From assembly GCF_963576675.1 (NCBI RefSeq), contig NC_088918.1, positions 63,257,001 to 63,321,000 of the forward strand: a stretch of DNA of 64,000 nucleotides. Direction: 5' to 3'. Position 1 is the stretch's first letter. The number at the start of each line of letters is the position of its first letter. The DNA is from Euphorbia lathyris (taxonomy: Eukaryota; Streptophyta; Magnoliopsida; Malpighiales; Euphorbiaceae). Shown here piece by piece: positions 23,237 through 35,065 of the stretch. Made by a program: the position numbers and the translations under genes. The notes under the pieces are model-generated. The model did no database searches and was not told where the DNA came from. It was given only the letters and a program-made list of their open reading frames with translations.

Positions 23237-24163
23237 ATGGACGTGCTAACATCGGAATGTCTATAGCTCTCGTTGGAAGATGAAGATTCTGCTCCAGTGG
23301 TTATCCCAGAAGCAAGCAATCTTCCTAACTATGGTTTACGTTGGAGCTGTGTTGGAAGATTCGTGACAGACAGACCAATCAACGTAGAAGGTATGAAAAT
23401 CACATTATCTAAACTCTAGAAACCGGCAGGCGGTATGTCTGTGACAGAGATTGATGGCAGCCGATTCTTATTTCAATTCAATCATATTTTCGATGTCAGT
23501 GTTGTTCTAAATGGTGGACCTTGGTCCTTTGAAAATAAGTTATTGGTGATAAAAAAAAGAGTTAGCAGCCAGGAAGACATCCGTAGTATTGAACTCAATG
23601 ATGCAGCCTTTTGGATCCAATTGCATAGAATTCCAGTTGGCTACCGAACTAAAAAGGTTGTTACAGCATGTGCTACCTTTACGGGGAGAGTATTGTGTAC
23701 CGACCCAAGGGATTATGCTGAAAACTTTGTAGGTTACCTCCGGGTGCAGGTACTAATGGATGTAAAACAATCGTTGAAACGCCGTACAAAACTGGGTAAA
23801 TCAGCAAATGAATGGGTCTGGATCAATTTTCAATATGAACGATTGCCGCACTTTTTCTTCTATTGTGGATTACTTGGACACAATGCGAGAGACTGTGCCC
23901 CTTTTCGTGCTCTGAATGATCCAGATTTACAGACCTTATATGGCTCTTTTATTCGTGCCGCTCCCCAGCGCATCAACCAGATTGGCTCGCCTTGGCTAAG
24001 CAAGTCACCATTCTTATCTTCCCAGTCGAGATTAATGACAACAGGGCAGGGATCGAACCAGTCGTCTGAGCAAGTTCAACAACAGTTGAATGAGCAAGTT
24101 GAAAAAGAAGGAGATGTACAGCATGTGTCAGACCCAAAGAGAAAATGCTTGATTAAGGAATAG
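23237..24163 (+). pseudogene. LINE ORF1 (DUF4283-type nucleic-acid-binding protein)
   Basis: Frame starts at ATG 23237 and runs to 24163 with two in-frame TAG codons (23264-23266, 23417-23419). The N-terminal DUF4283-like part shows FLFQFNHIFDVSVVLNGGPW and QLHRIPVGY. A CCHC knuckle follows at CGLLGHNARDC, but the first cysteine position is Phe (FFFYCG), so zinc binding would be impaired. The C-terminus is Gln/Ser-rich. ORF1 proteins coat LINE RNA in the ribonucleoprotein particle. Confidence 0.85.
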
Positions 24164-24240
24164 ACATGCAATAGTGATATGGAAGGAATTACAAATGAAA
24201 TAGAGATATCGGCAGGCCCTGATAGGGTCAGGCGGAAGCC

Positions 24241-26928
24241 ATGAAAATTCTCAGTTGGAACTGCCGGGGTGTGGGTAACCCGGGCACAGTTCGAGAGCTC
24301 CAAGAACTCATCTCTACCCACAATCCTTCCATCATCTTCTTGATGGAAACAATGATAAGTAAATGAGTTATGTTACAACTAAAAGGAAGATTAAATTTTG
24401 ATAGAGCCTTTGCAACTGACAGTGTTCGTGGTGGAGGAGGCCTAGCTATTTTATAGAAGGAAGACCTTGATATACAGCTAGTCAAGTATCGATTAAACTT
24501 CATTGATGTTACAGTAACTGAGATTTCACATAGGCACTGGCGTTTCACCGGATTCTATGGCTTCCCGGAACGTTCGAGAAGACAATCCTTTTGGCAGTGT
24601 ATGAAGGATCTGTACAGAATATCGAATCTACCATGGCTAGTTATGGGGGATCTGAACGATATGCTTTACACCTATGAGAAAAGGGGTGTCAGAAGTCAAC
24701 ATTACAATCTTTTGGAAGGATTTGCAGACGCGTTGAATCACTGCAAGTTAACTGAAGTTCCATGGGCGGGTTATCCATTTACATGGTCTCGTATCAGATA
24801 GGGAGAATTAGTGATAGAGGAGAAACTTGATCGCGGAGTGGCATCACAGGCATGGGGTGAGTTATTCCCTTCAGCAGTAATCAGTAATAATTTTGCAACC
24901 CAGTCTGACCATTCAGTAGTAATCCTAACAACTGAAAACCCGAGGCCTCCGATCGGAGCAACATTTTGATACGAAAATGCTTAGGGAAATGACGAAGAGT
25001 GCAGATCACTTATTAATCGGACTTGGGAGCAGACTGAGTGATTGAATTTTCAGCTCGGCTGGAAAATTGCAGCACTAAAGTACAACATTGGGGTACTGCA
25101 TTTCGCTAAAAATTCAGAGGCAAAGTGTCTAGACTACGCAAACAGTTGGAAGTTATCAGGGGATCTAACGATGTAAACAACATCAGGAAAGTTAGTGGCG
25201 AGTTAAAAGATGTTCGATTGGCGCAGGAGATTTACTGGAAGCAACGAGCTAAAGTGAAATGGCTACAGTCACGTGATAGGAACTCGCGATTTTTTCACGC
25301 TACGGTTTGGAACAGGAGAAGAAGAAATGATTTTGGGGGACTAGTGGTTGCCAATGGGCAATACTGTAGGTGGAAAAATGGTTTGGCAGAAAATATTCAG
25401 GAGCACTTCAGGGCACTCTTCACAGCTCAGGAGCAGACTGATCTATCCGTGGTGAACGCCCTAACAAAAAGGCTAAACGATACGCAACATCGACATCTCT
25501 CAAGAGATTTTATGGAGGAGGAGGTCAGAATCGCTCTATTCTCAATGCACCCTGATAAGGCTCCAGGACCAGAAGGACTCAATCCAGGCTTCTTTCAACA
25601 ACATTGGCTCATCATTGGACCGACAGTTTCCTCATTTTGTACAAACTGTTTAAATTCAGGTATCATTCCAAATCATATTAATTCCACCAACATCGTGTTA
25701 ATACCTAAGAAGAACCCTCCTATAGCTCTAACTGACCTCAGACCAATTGCACTTTGCAATGTGTTGATGAAAATTATGACAAAAATGGTGGCAAATCGGC
25801 TGAAATCAATTCTTGACTCTTTGATCTCACAAGCCCATAGTGCTTTTGTTCCTAAATGATCAATTACAGATAATATCATGCTGGATTTTGAGGTTGGGCA
25901 TGCGTTAAAACTTGGAAAAGGGGGAAATAAAGGTTATGCAGCACTCAAGGTCGACATGTATAAAGCTTATGATATAATTGAATGGGACTTTCTGAGAGCG
26001 GTACTAACTAAAATGGAGTTTCCAAGTCATATAGTGGAATTGATCATGTTTTGTGTGACATCAGTGGAGTACCAAATCGTCAATAGAAACTCCCTATTTT
26101 CTCCCTTCAATCCAACGAGAGGACTTAGGCAAGGAGACCATTTATCCCCTTATCTATTTATCTTATGCATTGAGGTTCTGACGTCTCTGCTACGCAAGGC
26201 CGAGGAGACAGGGAGTATTCATGGGTGAAGAATCTGTCGGGGAGCTCCAACTGTATCACACTTACTGTTTGCCAATGACAGTTATTTCTTTTTCAGGGCT
26301 ACAATGGAGGAAGGTGGGGCAATCCATCAAATTTTCCAAGATTATGAGAGAGCGTCGGGGCAAAAAATCAATTTTGACAAATCAAAGATCAGTTTCAGTG
26401 CTAAGGTTCCCACTACACGGATGACAGATCTGACAAAGCATCTCGGAGTGCAGATGGTTGATAATCAGGACTTCTATCTGGGTCTCCCCTCATTGATTGG
26501 CAGGAGTCGCACTGCCATGTTCTCTTACATTATCGACAGAATCAGGAAGAAATTGAGAAGCTGACAAAGTAAGAAGATTTCACAAGGTGGTAAAGAGACC
26601 TTAATCAAGGCAGTAGCTCAATCACTGCCATCATACATTATGCAGGTATTCTCATTACCCAAATCGGTTTGCGAAAAGATAGAAGTACTACTAAATGCTT
26701 ATTGGTGGGGTTGGGGAATTAAATGGAAAGATTGGCAAGCCTTATGTGTAAGGAAGGATTGGGGGGGATTAAAAACTTCAGGAGATTTTATGAGTTTAAT
26801 ATTGCTTTTCTGGGTAAACAAGCTTGGAAGTTTATCACTTGTCCTGAAGCTCTGGTGTCAAAAGTCTGTAAAGCCATGTATTTTCCACTTACAGACATCA
26901 GAGAAGCCAAACTAGGATATACCCCACG
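24241..26928 (+). pseudogene. LINE ORF2, 5' part (endonuclease and reverse transcriptase)
   Basis: Begins ATG 24241, MKILSWNCRGVGNPG, the start of AP-type endonucleases, followed by LVMGDLND and PFTWSR. Several stops interrupt it (for example TGA near 24364 and TAG near 24799). A frameshift precedes the RT, which is open from 25125: NIVLIPKK, LRPIALCNV, VDMYKAYD, GLRQGDHLSPYLFIL. TGA codons stand at 25857, 26226 and 26562 in the same frame. The FADD catalytic motif reads FAND at about 26272-26283, so the first metal-binding Asp is lost. After another frameshift near 26720 the frame is cut at 26928 by the inserted element. Confidence 0.87.
26924..26928. repeat. Target duplication CCACG of the insertion in the LINE
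   Basis: CCACG occurs here and at 30390-30394. Joining the flanks gives the continuous LINE reading GYTPRAIWSS, confirming the junctions. Confidence 0.8.
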
Positions 26929-29900
26929 TGTCACACCCGACCCTAGACGACCTCAATCGGCATTGGGCGTGAAATAGAAAGATTATAATCAACACCTAGG
27001 AGTCTCCAATTTATTCCAATATCATAATATCATATTATATTACAAGTGAAATACCAATGTTCTAACCATAATTCTAACAATAAGCAACCAACTTCCAAAC
27101 CTCGCCTAATCGATCAGTAACCTTCTCTATATCCTGTACTGTCTCACCTAAAAACATTAAAACATTTAAAAACATGAGACAAAAATCTCAGTAAGAAACT
27201 ATCAGCTATAAAAACCAACTTTACTGAGCATAGCTACACATATACATTGATAAAGGGATTTAATCAAAACCTTATAAAATATACTCAAAACTTAAGTTTA
27301 TATATAGTCAAAGTAGTAAACCAAAACCATAAAAATATATAATCTTGTATCCATTCTTGAGTTCAAAACCTTATAAAATATTATAATCAAATAAGTGTTT
27401 TATCAAACCAACCCGTATTTAATCAAACGTAAAACCTTATATCAAAATCAATTATAACCGAAAACATAATCCAAATGAACTTAAAACACTGTATCCATCC
27501 TCGAGTTTCTCCCCTTAAGTATCAATCCATAACCACATATATAATCGAGACGTCTCTTAACATTGCCTATCCCATATGGTCTTACCCAACACTTCGCTGC
27601 CATACCCAATAGGTCTTCAGACTGTGTACACAGGCCATGTCCCTCATTGAACATGGTTCAAATGAAGCTATTAACTATGCTTCTATGTGAATTTCAGATT
27701 TTACTTGATTATGTTGATTTAAGGCTTAATTTGGTTGATTTCCATATATACATATATGTTTTTGGTTTCAATATATATCTATATTGAACAAAATGAATTT
27801 GATGATTTCTTACGAATTGTTTTTGGATTGAGAAATCTGTTGCGGTTATTATGATACAAAGGGCTAATTGAAGCCAAATGATTTATGGTTATATAGTTTG
27901 GAATTTGTTTGTGAAAGGAAATTTGAGTACGTTATGATTTTATGATTTTATATCCATCGAGAGTTATCCGGATCGGTGGTTTTCTATTTGAAGACCATGT
28001 TCAGTGAGGGACATGGCCTGTGTACACAGTCTGAAGACCTATTGGGTATGGCAGCGAAGTGTTGGGTAAGACCATATGGGATAGGCAATGTTAAGAGACG
28101 TCTCGACTATATATGTGGTTATGGATTGATACTTAAGGGGAGAAACTCGAGGATGGATACAATGTTTTAAGTTCATTTGGATTATGTTTTCGGTTATGAT
28201 TGCTTTTGATATAAGGTTTTACGTTTGATTAAATACGAGTTGGTTTGATAAAACACTTATTTGATTACAATATTTTATAAGGTTTTGAACTCAAGAATGG
28301 ATACAAGATTATATATTTTTATGGTTTTGGTTTACTACTTTGACTATATTATGAACTTACGTTTTGAGTATATTTTATAAGGTTTGGATTAAATCCCTTT
28401 ATAAATGTATATATGTAGCTATGTTAAATAAAGTTGGTTTTTATAGCTGATAGCTTCTTACTGAGATTTTTGTCTCAGGTTTTTAAATGTTTTAATGTTT
28501 TTAGGTGAGAAAGTACAGGATATAGAGAAGGTTACCGACTGTTTAGGCGAGGTTTGGAAGTTGGCTGCTTATTGTTAGAATTATAGTTAGAATTTTGGTA
28601 TTTCAATTGTAATATAATATGATATTATGATATTGGGATAAATTAGAGACTCCTAAGTATTGATTATTATCTTTCTATTTCACGCCCGATGCCGCTTGAG
28701 GTCATTTAGGGTCGTGTCTAAATTTTTAGAATTTATACCTTGATAGTAATATATATTATAATTATTAGGTGTGTGATTTTTATTTGGTGCTATGGAAAAA
28801 ATTTGGAGTTAATTTGATGGTTATAAGTGTAAATTAAAGTTTAGAGCAATTTTTAACAGATTATAGAAAGATGGAGGATCAAATGTGATGTTTGCCAAAT
28901 TTGAGATATATATCTCAGGCGGTGTATACGATTATCTTTTCTTTTCCTTTTCTTTTTTTTTCTTTTATATTTATCATCAGTTTTCTCTGAACCGTTTCTC
29001 CACCGTTTCTTTGATTTACGGATATTCGACCATCCGAATCACTCGAAATTGGAAACATAGCATCCTTATCTATAGATCTAAGTTTTTTGAGTTTTGGAAA
29101 CGTTTGGAGGGAAAACGTCTTAGAAAGAATTTAGAGAAGAATCGATCGGGTCAATTAGTAGCCAAGGTAAGTAACTATCAACTATATTTTGAGTTTTATG
29201 TATATGGATATATATATATATATAATCAAAGAATTTTCAGAAATTGATATTTTAGGGCTATGCAGGAATTTTGTAAAATTAGGGTTTTTCATGATTTTAC
29301 TTTTTATTGTGAAATTACGGTTCAAATGAAGCTATTGATTATGCTTCTATGTGAATTTCAGATTTTACTTGATTATGTTGATTTAAGGCTTAATTTGGTT
29401 GATTTACATATACACATATATGTTTTTGGTTTCAATATATATCTATATTGAACAAAATGAATTTGATGATTTCTTACGAATTGTTTTTGGATTGAGAAAT
29501 CTGTTGCGGTTATTGTTGTTATTATTTTGGATTGAAGTCCAAATATGATTTTTATGATACAAAAGGACTAATTGAAGCCAAATGATTTATATTTATGAAA
29601 TTGTTTGGAATTTGATTGTGAAAGGAAATTTGAGCACATTATGATTTTATGATTTTATATCCATTGAGAGTTATCCGGATCGGTGGTTTTTTATATTTGA
29701 AGACCATGTTCAGTGAGGGACATGGCCTGTGTACACAGTGTGAAGACCTATTGGGTATGGCAGCGAAGTGTTGGGTAAGACCATATGGGATAGGCAATGT
29801 TAAGAGACGTCTCGACTATATATGTGGTTATGGATTGATACTTAAGGGGAGAAACTCGAGGATGGATACAATGTTTTAAGTTCATTTGGATTATGTTTTC

Positions 29901-30389
29901 GGTTATGATTAATTTTGATATAAGGTTTTACGTTTGATTAAATACGAGTTGGTTTGATAAAACACTTATTTGATTACAATATTTTATAAGGTTTTGAACT
30001 CAAGAATGTGTAGCTATGTTAAGTAAAGTTGGTTTTTGTAGCTGCTATTGTGAAATTACGGTTCAAATGAAGCTATTGACTATGCTTCTATGTGAATTTT
30101 AGATTTTACTTGATTATGTTGATTTAAGGCTTGATTTGGTTGATTTACATATATACATATATGTTTTTGGTTTAAATATATATATTTATATATATATTGA
30201 ACAAAATGAATTTGATGATTTCGTACGAATTGTTTTTGGATTGAGAAATCTGTTGCGGTTATTGTTGTTATTATTTTGGATTGAAGTCCAAATATGATTT
30301 TTATGATACAAAAGGGCTAACTGAAGCCAAATGATTTATGGTTATGAAATAGCTTGGAATTTGATTGTGAAAGGAAATTTGAAAAGTCA
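26929..30389 (-). mobile_element. TG..CA insertion in LINE, probable solo LTR with internal rearrangements
   Basis: Starts TGTCACACCCGACCC, ends AAAAGTCA and is flanked by CCACG, the 5-bp duplication expected of an LTR element. Only one copy of the terminus is present in direct orientation and there are no gag/pol genes, so a solo LTR of 3.46 kb is the simplest reading. Minus orientation is suggested because the other strand ends in GGGTCGGGTGTGACA, typical of long-LTR chromoviruses. It contains a large inverted repeat and three direct copies of a ~190-bp block (27657, 29321, 30062). Small ORFs inside it (such as 27976-28170 and 29649-29879) are copies of the same repeat, not genes. Confidence 0.6.
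26931..28718. repeat. Long inverted repeat: arms 26931-27656 and 27995-28718
   Basis: The left arm reads as the reverse complement of the right arm over about 725 bp with scattered mismatches, around a 338-bp loop. Landmarks: CACCCGACCC...CATTGGGCGTGAAATAG at 26933 against its complement near 28711, and ACATGGCCTGTGTACACAG at 28011 against 27619-27637. Part of the right arm is repeated directly at 29645-30007. A transcript across this would fold into a long near-perfect hairpin. Confidence 0.85.
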
Positions 30390-31754
30390 CCACGTGCCAT
30401 ATGGTCTAGCATTTTCAAAAGTCAAGCTATACTTGTAGCTGGTGTCCGAAATCGAATCGGTAATGGACAGCAAACTCACATCTGGCAGGACAGGTGGTTC
30501 AATATTGATATTGGTGGTCCAAGTCGTGAGAGGGTACCGGGTCAGACTTGGATGGTTGATTCGTGGTGGACAATAGGATCATGAGCTTATTTCTAAAGTT
30601 TTCACACAGGAAGATCAACTTCGTATTCTAAGTACTCCGATTTCCATATGTGGAAGAGAAGATAGAGTTTGTTGGAGTGGGAGAAGAGAGGAATTTACAC
30701 CATAAAATCAGCTTACTATGCCTTGGTTGCATCACATCCAAGCCCATCTGAGGAGACGTGCAATGCTCCTTGGAAAAAGCTATGACAATTATCTTGTCCC
30801 CCGAAAGTTAAAAACTTCCTATGGCGAGCCGCTTGGAATATTTTACCAACAACTGATAATCTTCGACTTCGATAGGTTAATATTGATCCTTTACATCTCC
30901 TGTGCAAATGTACATCTGAATCTATCAGCCATCTTTTAGTTTCTTGCCTAGAAACCCAGCCAGTCCGCGTTCCTGGACTGGCAGTCCGCGGTCCTGGACT
31001 GGCCGCCCACGCCACTGGATCAGCAGTATAGAATTTCAATTCGATCTGGCAACATGCAGTAGGTAATAACTCATTGGAGGTAGCAGGTCAATGGGCAGTA
31101 CGACTCTGGTTTTGCTGGTATGGGCGAAATCAACAAGTGTGGGAACGGCGGCTGTTTGTAGCGACTAGTATTAGAGAAAGAGCAGACATTTTCCTAGAGG
31201 AATGGAGACGAGCTCAGAAACCCGCTGCTACTGCCCTTTGTGATAGACCCCCTACAACAAATCAGGAACATCAATGGTCAAGCCCAATCATTGGTATCAA
31301 GGTCAACTTTGACGCAGCGATCAATGCAAGAAGTAACGGAATAGGATCAGGTGCGGTAATCAGAGACACGAGAGGAACCTTTGTGGCAACTCGCTTTATA
31401 GCTCACACCGGTGTATTCTATACTAATTTAGCCGAAGCTATATCTTGCCGTGAGGCTCTTAGCTAGATCAGGAGCAGATGTGATCAAGTAGTCTGTCTGG
31501 AAGGAGATTCACAAGTAGTTATCCATGCGTTACAAAAAGGAGATGAAGACATTGAGGAAGATGGTTCAGAATTAGGTACTATTTTAGCAGATTGCCATGA
31601 TCTTGCTAAATCTATCCTAAGCTGTAGTTTTCTTTTCACCCCTGGGGAAGCTAATCGTGTTGCTCATGAAGCGGCACAATTAGGCTTGTTGGCTTCTACT
31701 CTGGTTGTAACCTCCTTAATTCCTTCCTCTTTTGTAAGCCTTTTGGCTAGTTGA
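30390..31754 (+). pseudogene. LINE ORF2, 3' part (zf-RVT-like region and RNase H)
   Basis: Resumes after the insertion with PRAIWSSIFKSQ...GNGQQTHIWQDRWF, the conserved segment after the RT of plant LINEs. Stops and shifts follow (30582-30584 and others). Near 30910-30955 SISHLLVSC is readable. A GC-rich palindromic pair (30960-31012) then disrupts the frame. RNase H is readable from 31074: VNFDAAI, NLAEAISCREAL, EGDSQVVI and NRVAHEAA, with one TAG at 31464-31466. Final stop 31752-31754. The RNase H active-site residues are recognisable. Confidence 0.87.
30960..31004. repeat. Pair of GC-rich palindromes inside the LINE
   Basis: CCAGTCC..GGACTGG hairpin-forming units start at 30960 and 30981, 21 bp apart. 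They are GC-rich in an AT-rich context and do not fit LINE coding sequence. Confidence 0.7.
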
Positions 31755-31802
31755 TTCATTTATTCAAATATTATTTCATTAAAAAAAAACTAAAATTAAT
31801 TT

Positions 31803-32563
31803 ATGGACTTAATACTTCATTAAGAAAAAATAATTTTTTTAATTAATGGAAAGAAAAAAAACTTCTACTCTCCCATTTATATGTCTATATCTTGACATTC
31901 TCTCTTATTTTCGAAATAAAAAAAATGAGACAAAGATAATTCTCTCCTAATTTTCTTTTTCCTCCTTCATTTTTGTTTTCTATTCCTTTGTTTGTTTCGT
32001 GTTTTTACTTTCGAAATTCAATAATATATAATTATTAGAAAATATTAATGAAGTCAAAGAAGTGATATCTACGAGCATAACTGATATTGTATACAATGGA
32101 AAAGAATGAAGAATAAATTGATTGAATGTCTTAATGAGATATTACGATATGAAAATAGAGGAGCCCATCACCTTAAGTTGATTCAATTAGATATATTGGG
32201 TTATTGTAACCTAATGAACATTGAATTCAAATATGGTGGTCATGAAATTCCATCAAGCAAAATGATTACCATCAAGATGAATTTGTATCTAATTCTTATG
32301 ATTTTTTTAATGTAATTGAAGTTTTTTAATGGAAAGGCTAAATGTATATATGAAATATATTTAATTGATAAAGTCTCTTCATGTGCAACATTAGAAAAGT
32401 ATTGCTTGTAATTTGTAATAGTTTATAGCATAATAAATTAATGGTTCCATTTCAACATATATTGTAATTCTTTTGTATTATAGATATCCTCTTGAATTTT
32501 AATTGTAGTTTTTTTTAATTAATTGTAGTTTTATTTAATTTTTGGTTTTTCATTGTATTCTAA
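31803..32563. other. AT-rich interval without a recognised gene
   Basis: A 69-codon frame at 32106-32315 (MKNKLIECLNEILRYENRG) has no recognisable motif and is probably chance or relic sequence. Otherwise AT-rich. Confidence 0.4.
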
Positions 32564-32565
32564 TA

Positions 32566-33143
32566 CAGTAAAACCTCTATATAGGAATACGTTTGGGACC
32601 GGATAATTTGTATAACAATTGGGAGGTTATTCTTATATAGAGTTTGGCACCCAAAAAAAAAATCAACACTTAAAGTTTATAAATTTAACAACAATAAGAA
32701 CTCTCTAATCGGAAAAGTTTTGAGTTTAGTTTAATAAAACAAATTAATGTTTAGCATATCAAGTCTACGAGTTTTATTTCCAATACCTAAAGAATTAGAA
32801 GAGTTTTGAGTTTAGTTTCCAATACATAAAGAAAAGAGTTTTATGGGAAAATGGTAAGAATTTATAGTTAAAGTTGGAATTTGTGTGCCAACTCATATTT
32901 AATCTCAATAATTTTTAAATTTTTTAATAAATTTTGTTTAAATCCTTAATACATATACACATTATTTACATAATTATTCCTATATAGAGGTATAGTTTCT
33001 AAAGGTGGGACTTGGATTATGTATAACAATTAACATTTGGGAGGTTATTCTTATTTATAACCGGCCCAAGTTGGGCCTGAAATTTTTTATAACAAATTGG
33101 AGGTTATTCTTATATAGAGTATTCCTATATAGAGGTTTTACTG
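32566..33143. mobile_element. Emigrant-like MITE (pogo/Tc1-mariner type)
   Basis: Perfect 25-bp terminal inverted repeats beginning CAGTAAAACCTCTATATAGG at both ends, flanked by TA (32564-32565, 33144-33145). Arabidopsis Emigrant starts CAGTAAAACCTCTATAAATT with a TA duplication and is linked to a pogo-like transposase. The 578-bp interior is non-coding. Subterminal copies of GGAGGTTATTCTTATATAG occur at both ends. Confidence 0.88.
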
Positions 33144-33466
33144 TATATCTTTTAATTAATCTTATATTTTATTATTATTATTTTAAAGAATTCCAGTTTG
33201 AAACAATATAAAAATGTATATATTAAAATTACTAAAAAGTACAAATCATTAACTTTTGTAAAAATAAATAAATCATTCATCTTTAAGTAAAATTCTAAAA
33301 AAATTAATCAATTTTCAAAATTAATTTAATTTGATTTGAATTATAAATATATATATATATATATTAATTTTTTTTGAATCAATATATATATATATATATT
33401 AAATTGAAATATACATAATATAAAAATATATAACATCAAAAAACTTATTCTAATTATTCAATACTA
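33144..33466. other. AT-rich spacer with TA runs
   Basis: Short (TA)n runs near 33347-33363 and 33383-33398. No coding features seen. Confidence 0.6.
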
Positions 33467-34209
33467 TGATGCAGGGTATCTCCTTCTAGGATCGGGTCCG
33501 TACGAAGGAAATCGGAAGAACAAAGCACGAGCAAGAAGCGAGTAAAGAAGCCAAAACAGTGTCACGCAACACACCAGCATCTCAGACACGCTCTGCGTGT
33601 ATTAAAGCACGCTCCGCGTGAAGGAAGGTTTGATCCCAAGAAGAGTTCAGCAGCCAATCCACGCTTCACGTAGATTTGGGCACGCTCCGCGTGGAATGAA
33701 TACTGATCCGGAGAGAAGTCCAGGAGGTCACATACGCGGGGCTTGGATTGGGCACGCTCCGCGTAGAATTAGGCACGCTTCGCGTACCTTCATTTTAAGG
33801 AACTTGCTCCTTACTCGAGCTTTCTCCTTAATTACAATCCTGCCACTCTTTATTTACAATCATGACACTCCCTATTTACCATCCATGCCACCCCTTTATA
33901 TTTAACCCAATTTACCCTTATCTTGATATTTTAATTAGTTATGTTCTTTACCCTTTATTGTAATTTAGCAATTAGGTTTTAGATGATATAAATTCATCTC
34001 TTTCATTGTAATTCCTTAACTTTTTTATCAATCAAATATTAATCTTCTTCAAGAAGCTTGTTAAGGTTTCCACCTTCAACAATGGGGATTTCATATTCCT
34101 ATGGATTTTAGTCCATAAAACCCGGGATTAACTCCTTCTAGTTTAGCTAGAGAAGAAATATCTTTGTAAGTTTACGATTAAAACTTTCAGACAAAACCGA
34201 TCTGTATCA
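33467..34209 (+). repeat. 5' LTR of the 33467 element
   Basis: 743 bp, TGATGC...TGTATCA. U3 carries seven copies of an 11-bp palindromic word (33588-33785). TATA-like TTTATATTTAA at 33895-33905. Confidence 0.8.
33588..33785. promoter_or_regulatory. Palindromic word array in U3 (ACGCTCCGCGT type)
   Basis: Copies or variants of ACGCTCCGCGT start at 33588, 33609, 33661, 33682, 33734, 33754 and 33775. Within groups the spacing is 21, 21, 20 and 21 bp. The array ends about 110 bp before the TATA box. ACGC and GCGT are inverted around a 3-bp centre. Function inferred, not known; arrays in U3 of Tnt1 and Tto1 act as enhancers. Confidence 0.75.
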
Positions 34210-34211
34210 GT

Positions 34212-34223
34212 TGGTATCAGAGC
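34212..34223 (+). other. Primer-binding site (initiator Met-tRNA) of the 33467 element
   Basis: TGGTATCAGAGC two bases after the LTR end. Confidence 0.88.
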
Positions 34224-34257
34224 CGATCGTTTTCCTTAACCGAGACTTCTTTCGACT

Positions 34258-35065
34258 ATGGTTCAACCAAGTTCATCTCCAAGATATGAAGAAACCTTCA
34301 ACAAGGGGTTGAAGGAGGTATAGAGAGAGTACTAGGGAGGATTTTCGGGTGATAAACGAGCTAAGGAGGAAGCTTGTGGCACCCGTGGAGAGCCACAAGC
34401 AAGGATACTGCAATGATCCCCAACCCGCCGTAGAAGTTCCTCTTGAAGATCCATCACCAATATTTTCTCCTTTACACATTGAAGAGGTAAATCCTAAACT
34501 TCCAATTTCTCATATTGAAGTTGTGGATAGTCCTATTGCTAGGAAGAGATTGGATGTTTGTGATGTTGTTTATGATGTTGAAGTGGATTTAGATTCTCAT
34601 TGTGCATTTGTTGATAATAATGTTATGAATGAGAATGTGAGTTCATGTATGGATGAGGAGGAAGGAGAGTTGGTAGGTGAGAATGTTGGGAAAGCCCATA
34701 TAGCAAGTGATGCTCCCCAAGTGTTTGATAAAATGCCTCTTAAGCATAATCTTATTTGTAAGATTGGGGAAAGTGAAGGCACTATCCTTGAGGAAAACGA
34801 GAGTGACTTTGGGCTTATTAATCTCTTTGAGGAGCATGATGAAATTAGTTTATGTGTGGAGATTGATGGCTATGGAGATGGGAGAGATGTTGGTGGTTCA
34901 ACTATAGTTGGTTGTAACATGTCGTTTGGGTCGGGTAGCTATTCAAATGGTTTAGCCGGCTTGAACTATAGGGAGGAGTGTGAGGAAACGAAAGGTGTGG
35001 GAAAGGATGGATCGTGGATGAAGATGGAAATGAATTTGAATACAACCGTGAAGAAGAGGAGTTAG
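34258..35065 (+). pseudogene. Gag-position ORF of the 33467 element
   Basis: ATG 34258 begins a frame that stops after 21 codons. A different frame opens at 34313 and runs to 35065 (MINELRRKLVAPVES is near its start). The product is acidic, with no zinc knuckle and no gypsy gag core I recognise. The short basic start could be the remnant of a Gag N-terminus. It overlaps the next frame (from 35014) by about 50 bases in a different phase. Confidence 0.5.

Larger units (their letters stand above)
22972..31788 (+). mobile_element. L1-type plant LINE, interrupted by a 3.46-kb insertion
   Basis: Exact 14-bp direct repeats at 22958-22971 and 31789-31802 bound it, and the 3' end is a short poly-A (31780-31788). 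Coding order is ORF1 (DUF4283 and CCHC), then ORF2 with endonuclease, reverse transcriptase, zf-RVT-like region and RNase H. That is the order of plant L1 elements. Without the TG..CA insertion at 26929-30389 its length is about 5.35 kb, normal for the family, so it is probably full length. Multiple stops and frameshifts make it inactive. Confidence 0.9.

Noticed and set aside
27976..28170. Small ORF repeated at 29649-29879
   Set aside because: Copies of a repeat block inside the TG..CA insertion; no coding signature.
31155..31460. Host RNase H-like gene
   Set aside because: In phase with the LINE and ahead of its poly-A and target duplication, so it is LINE ORF2.
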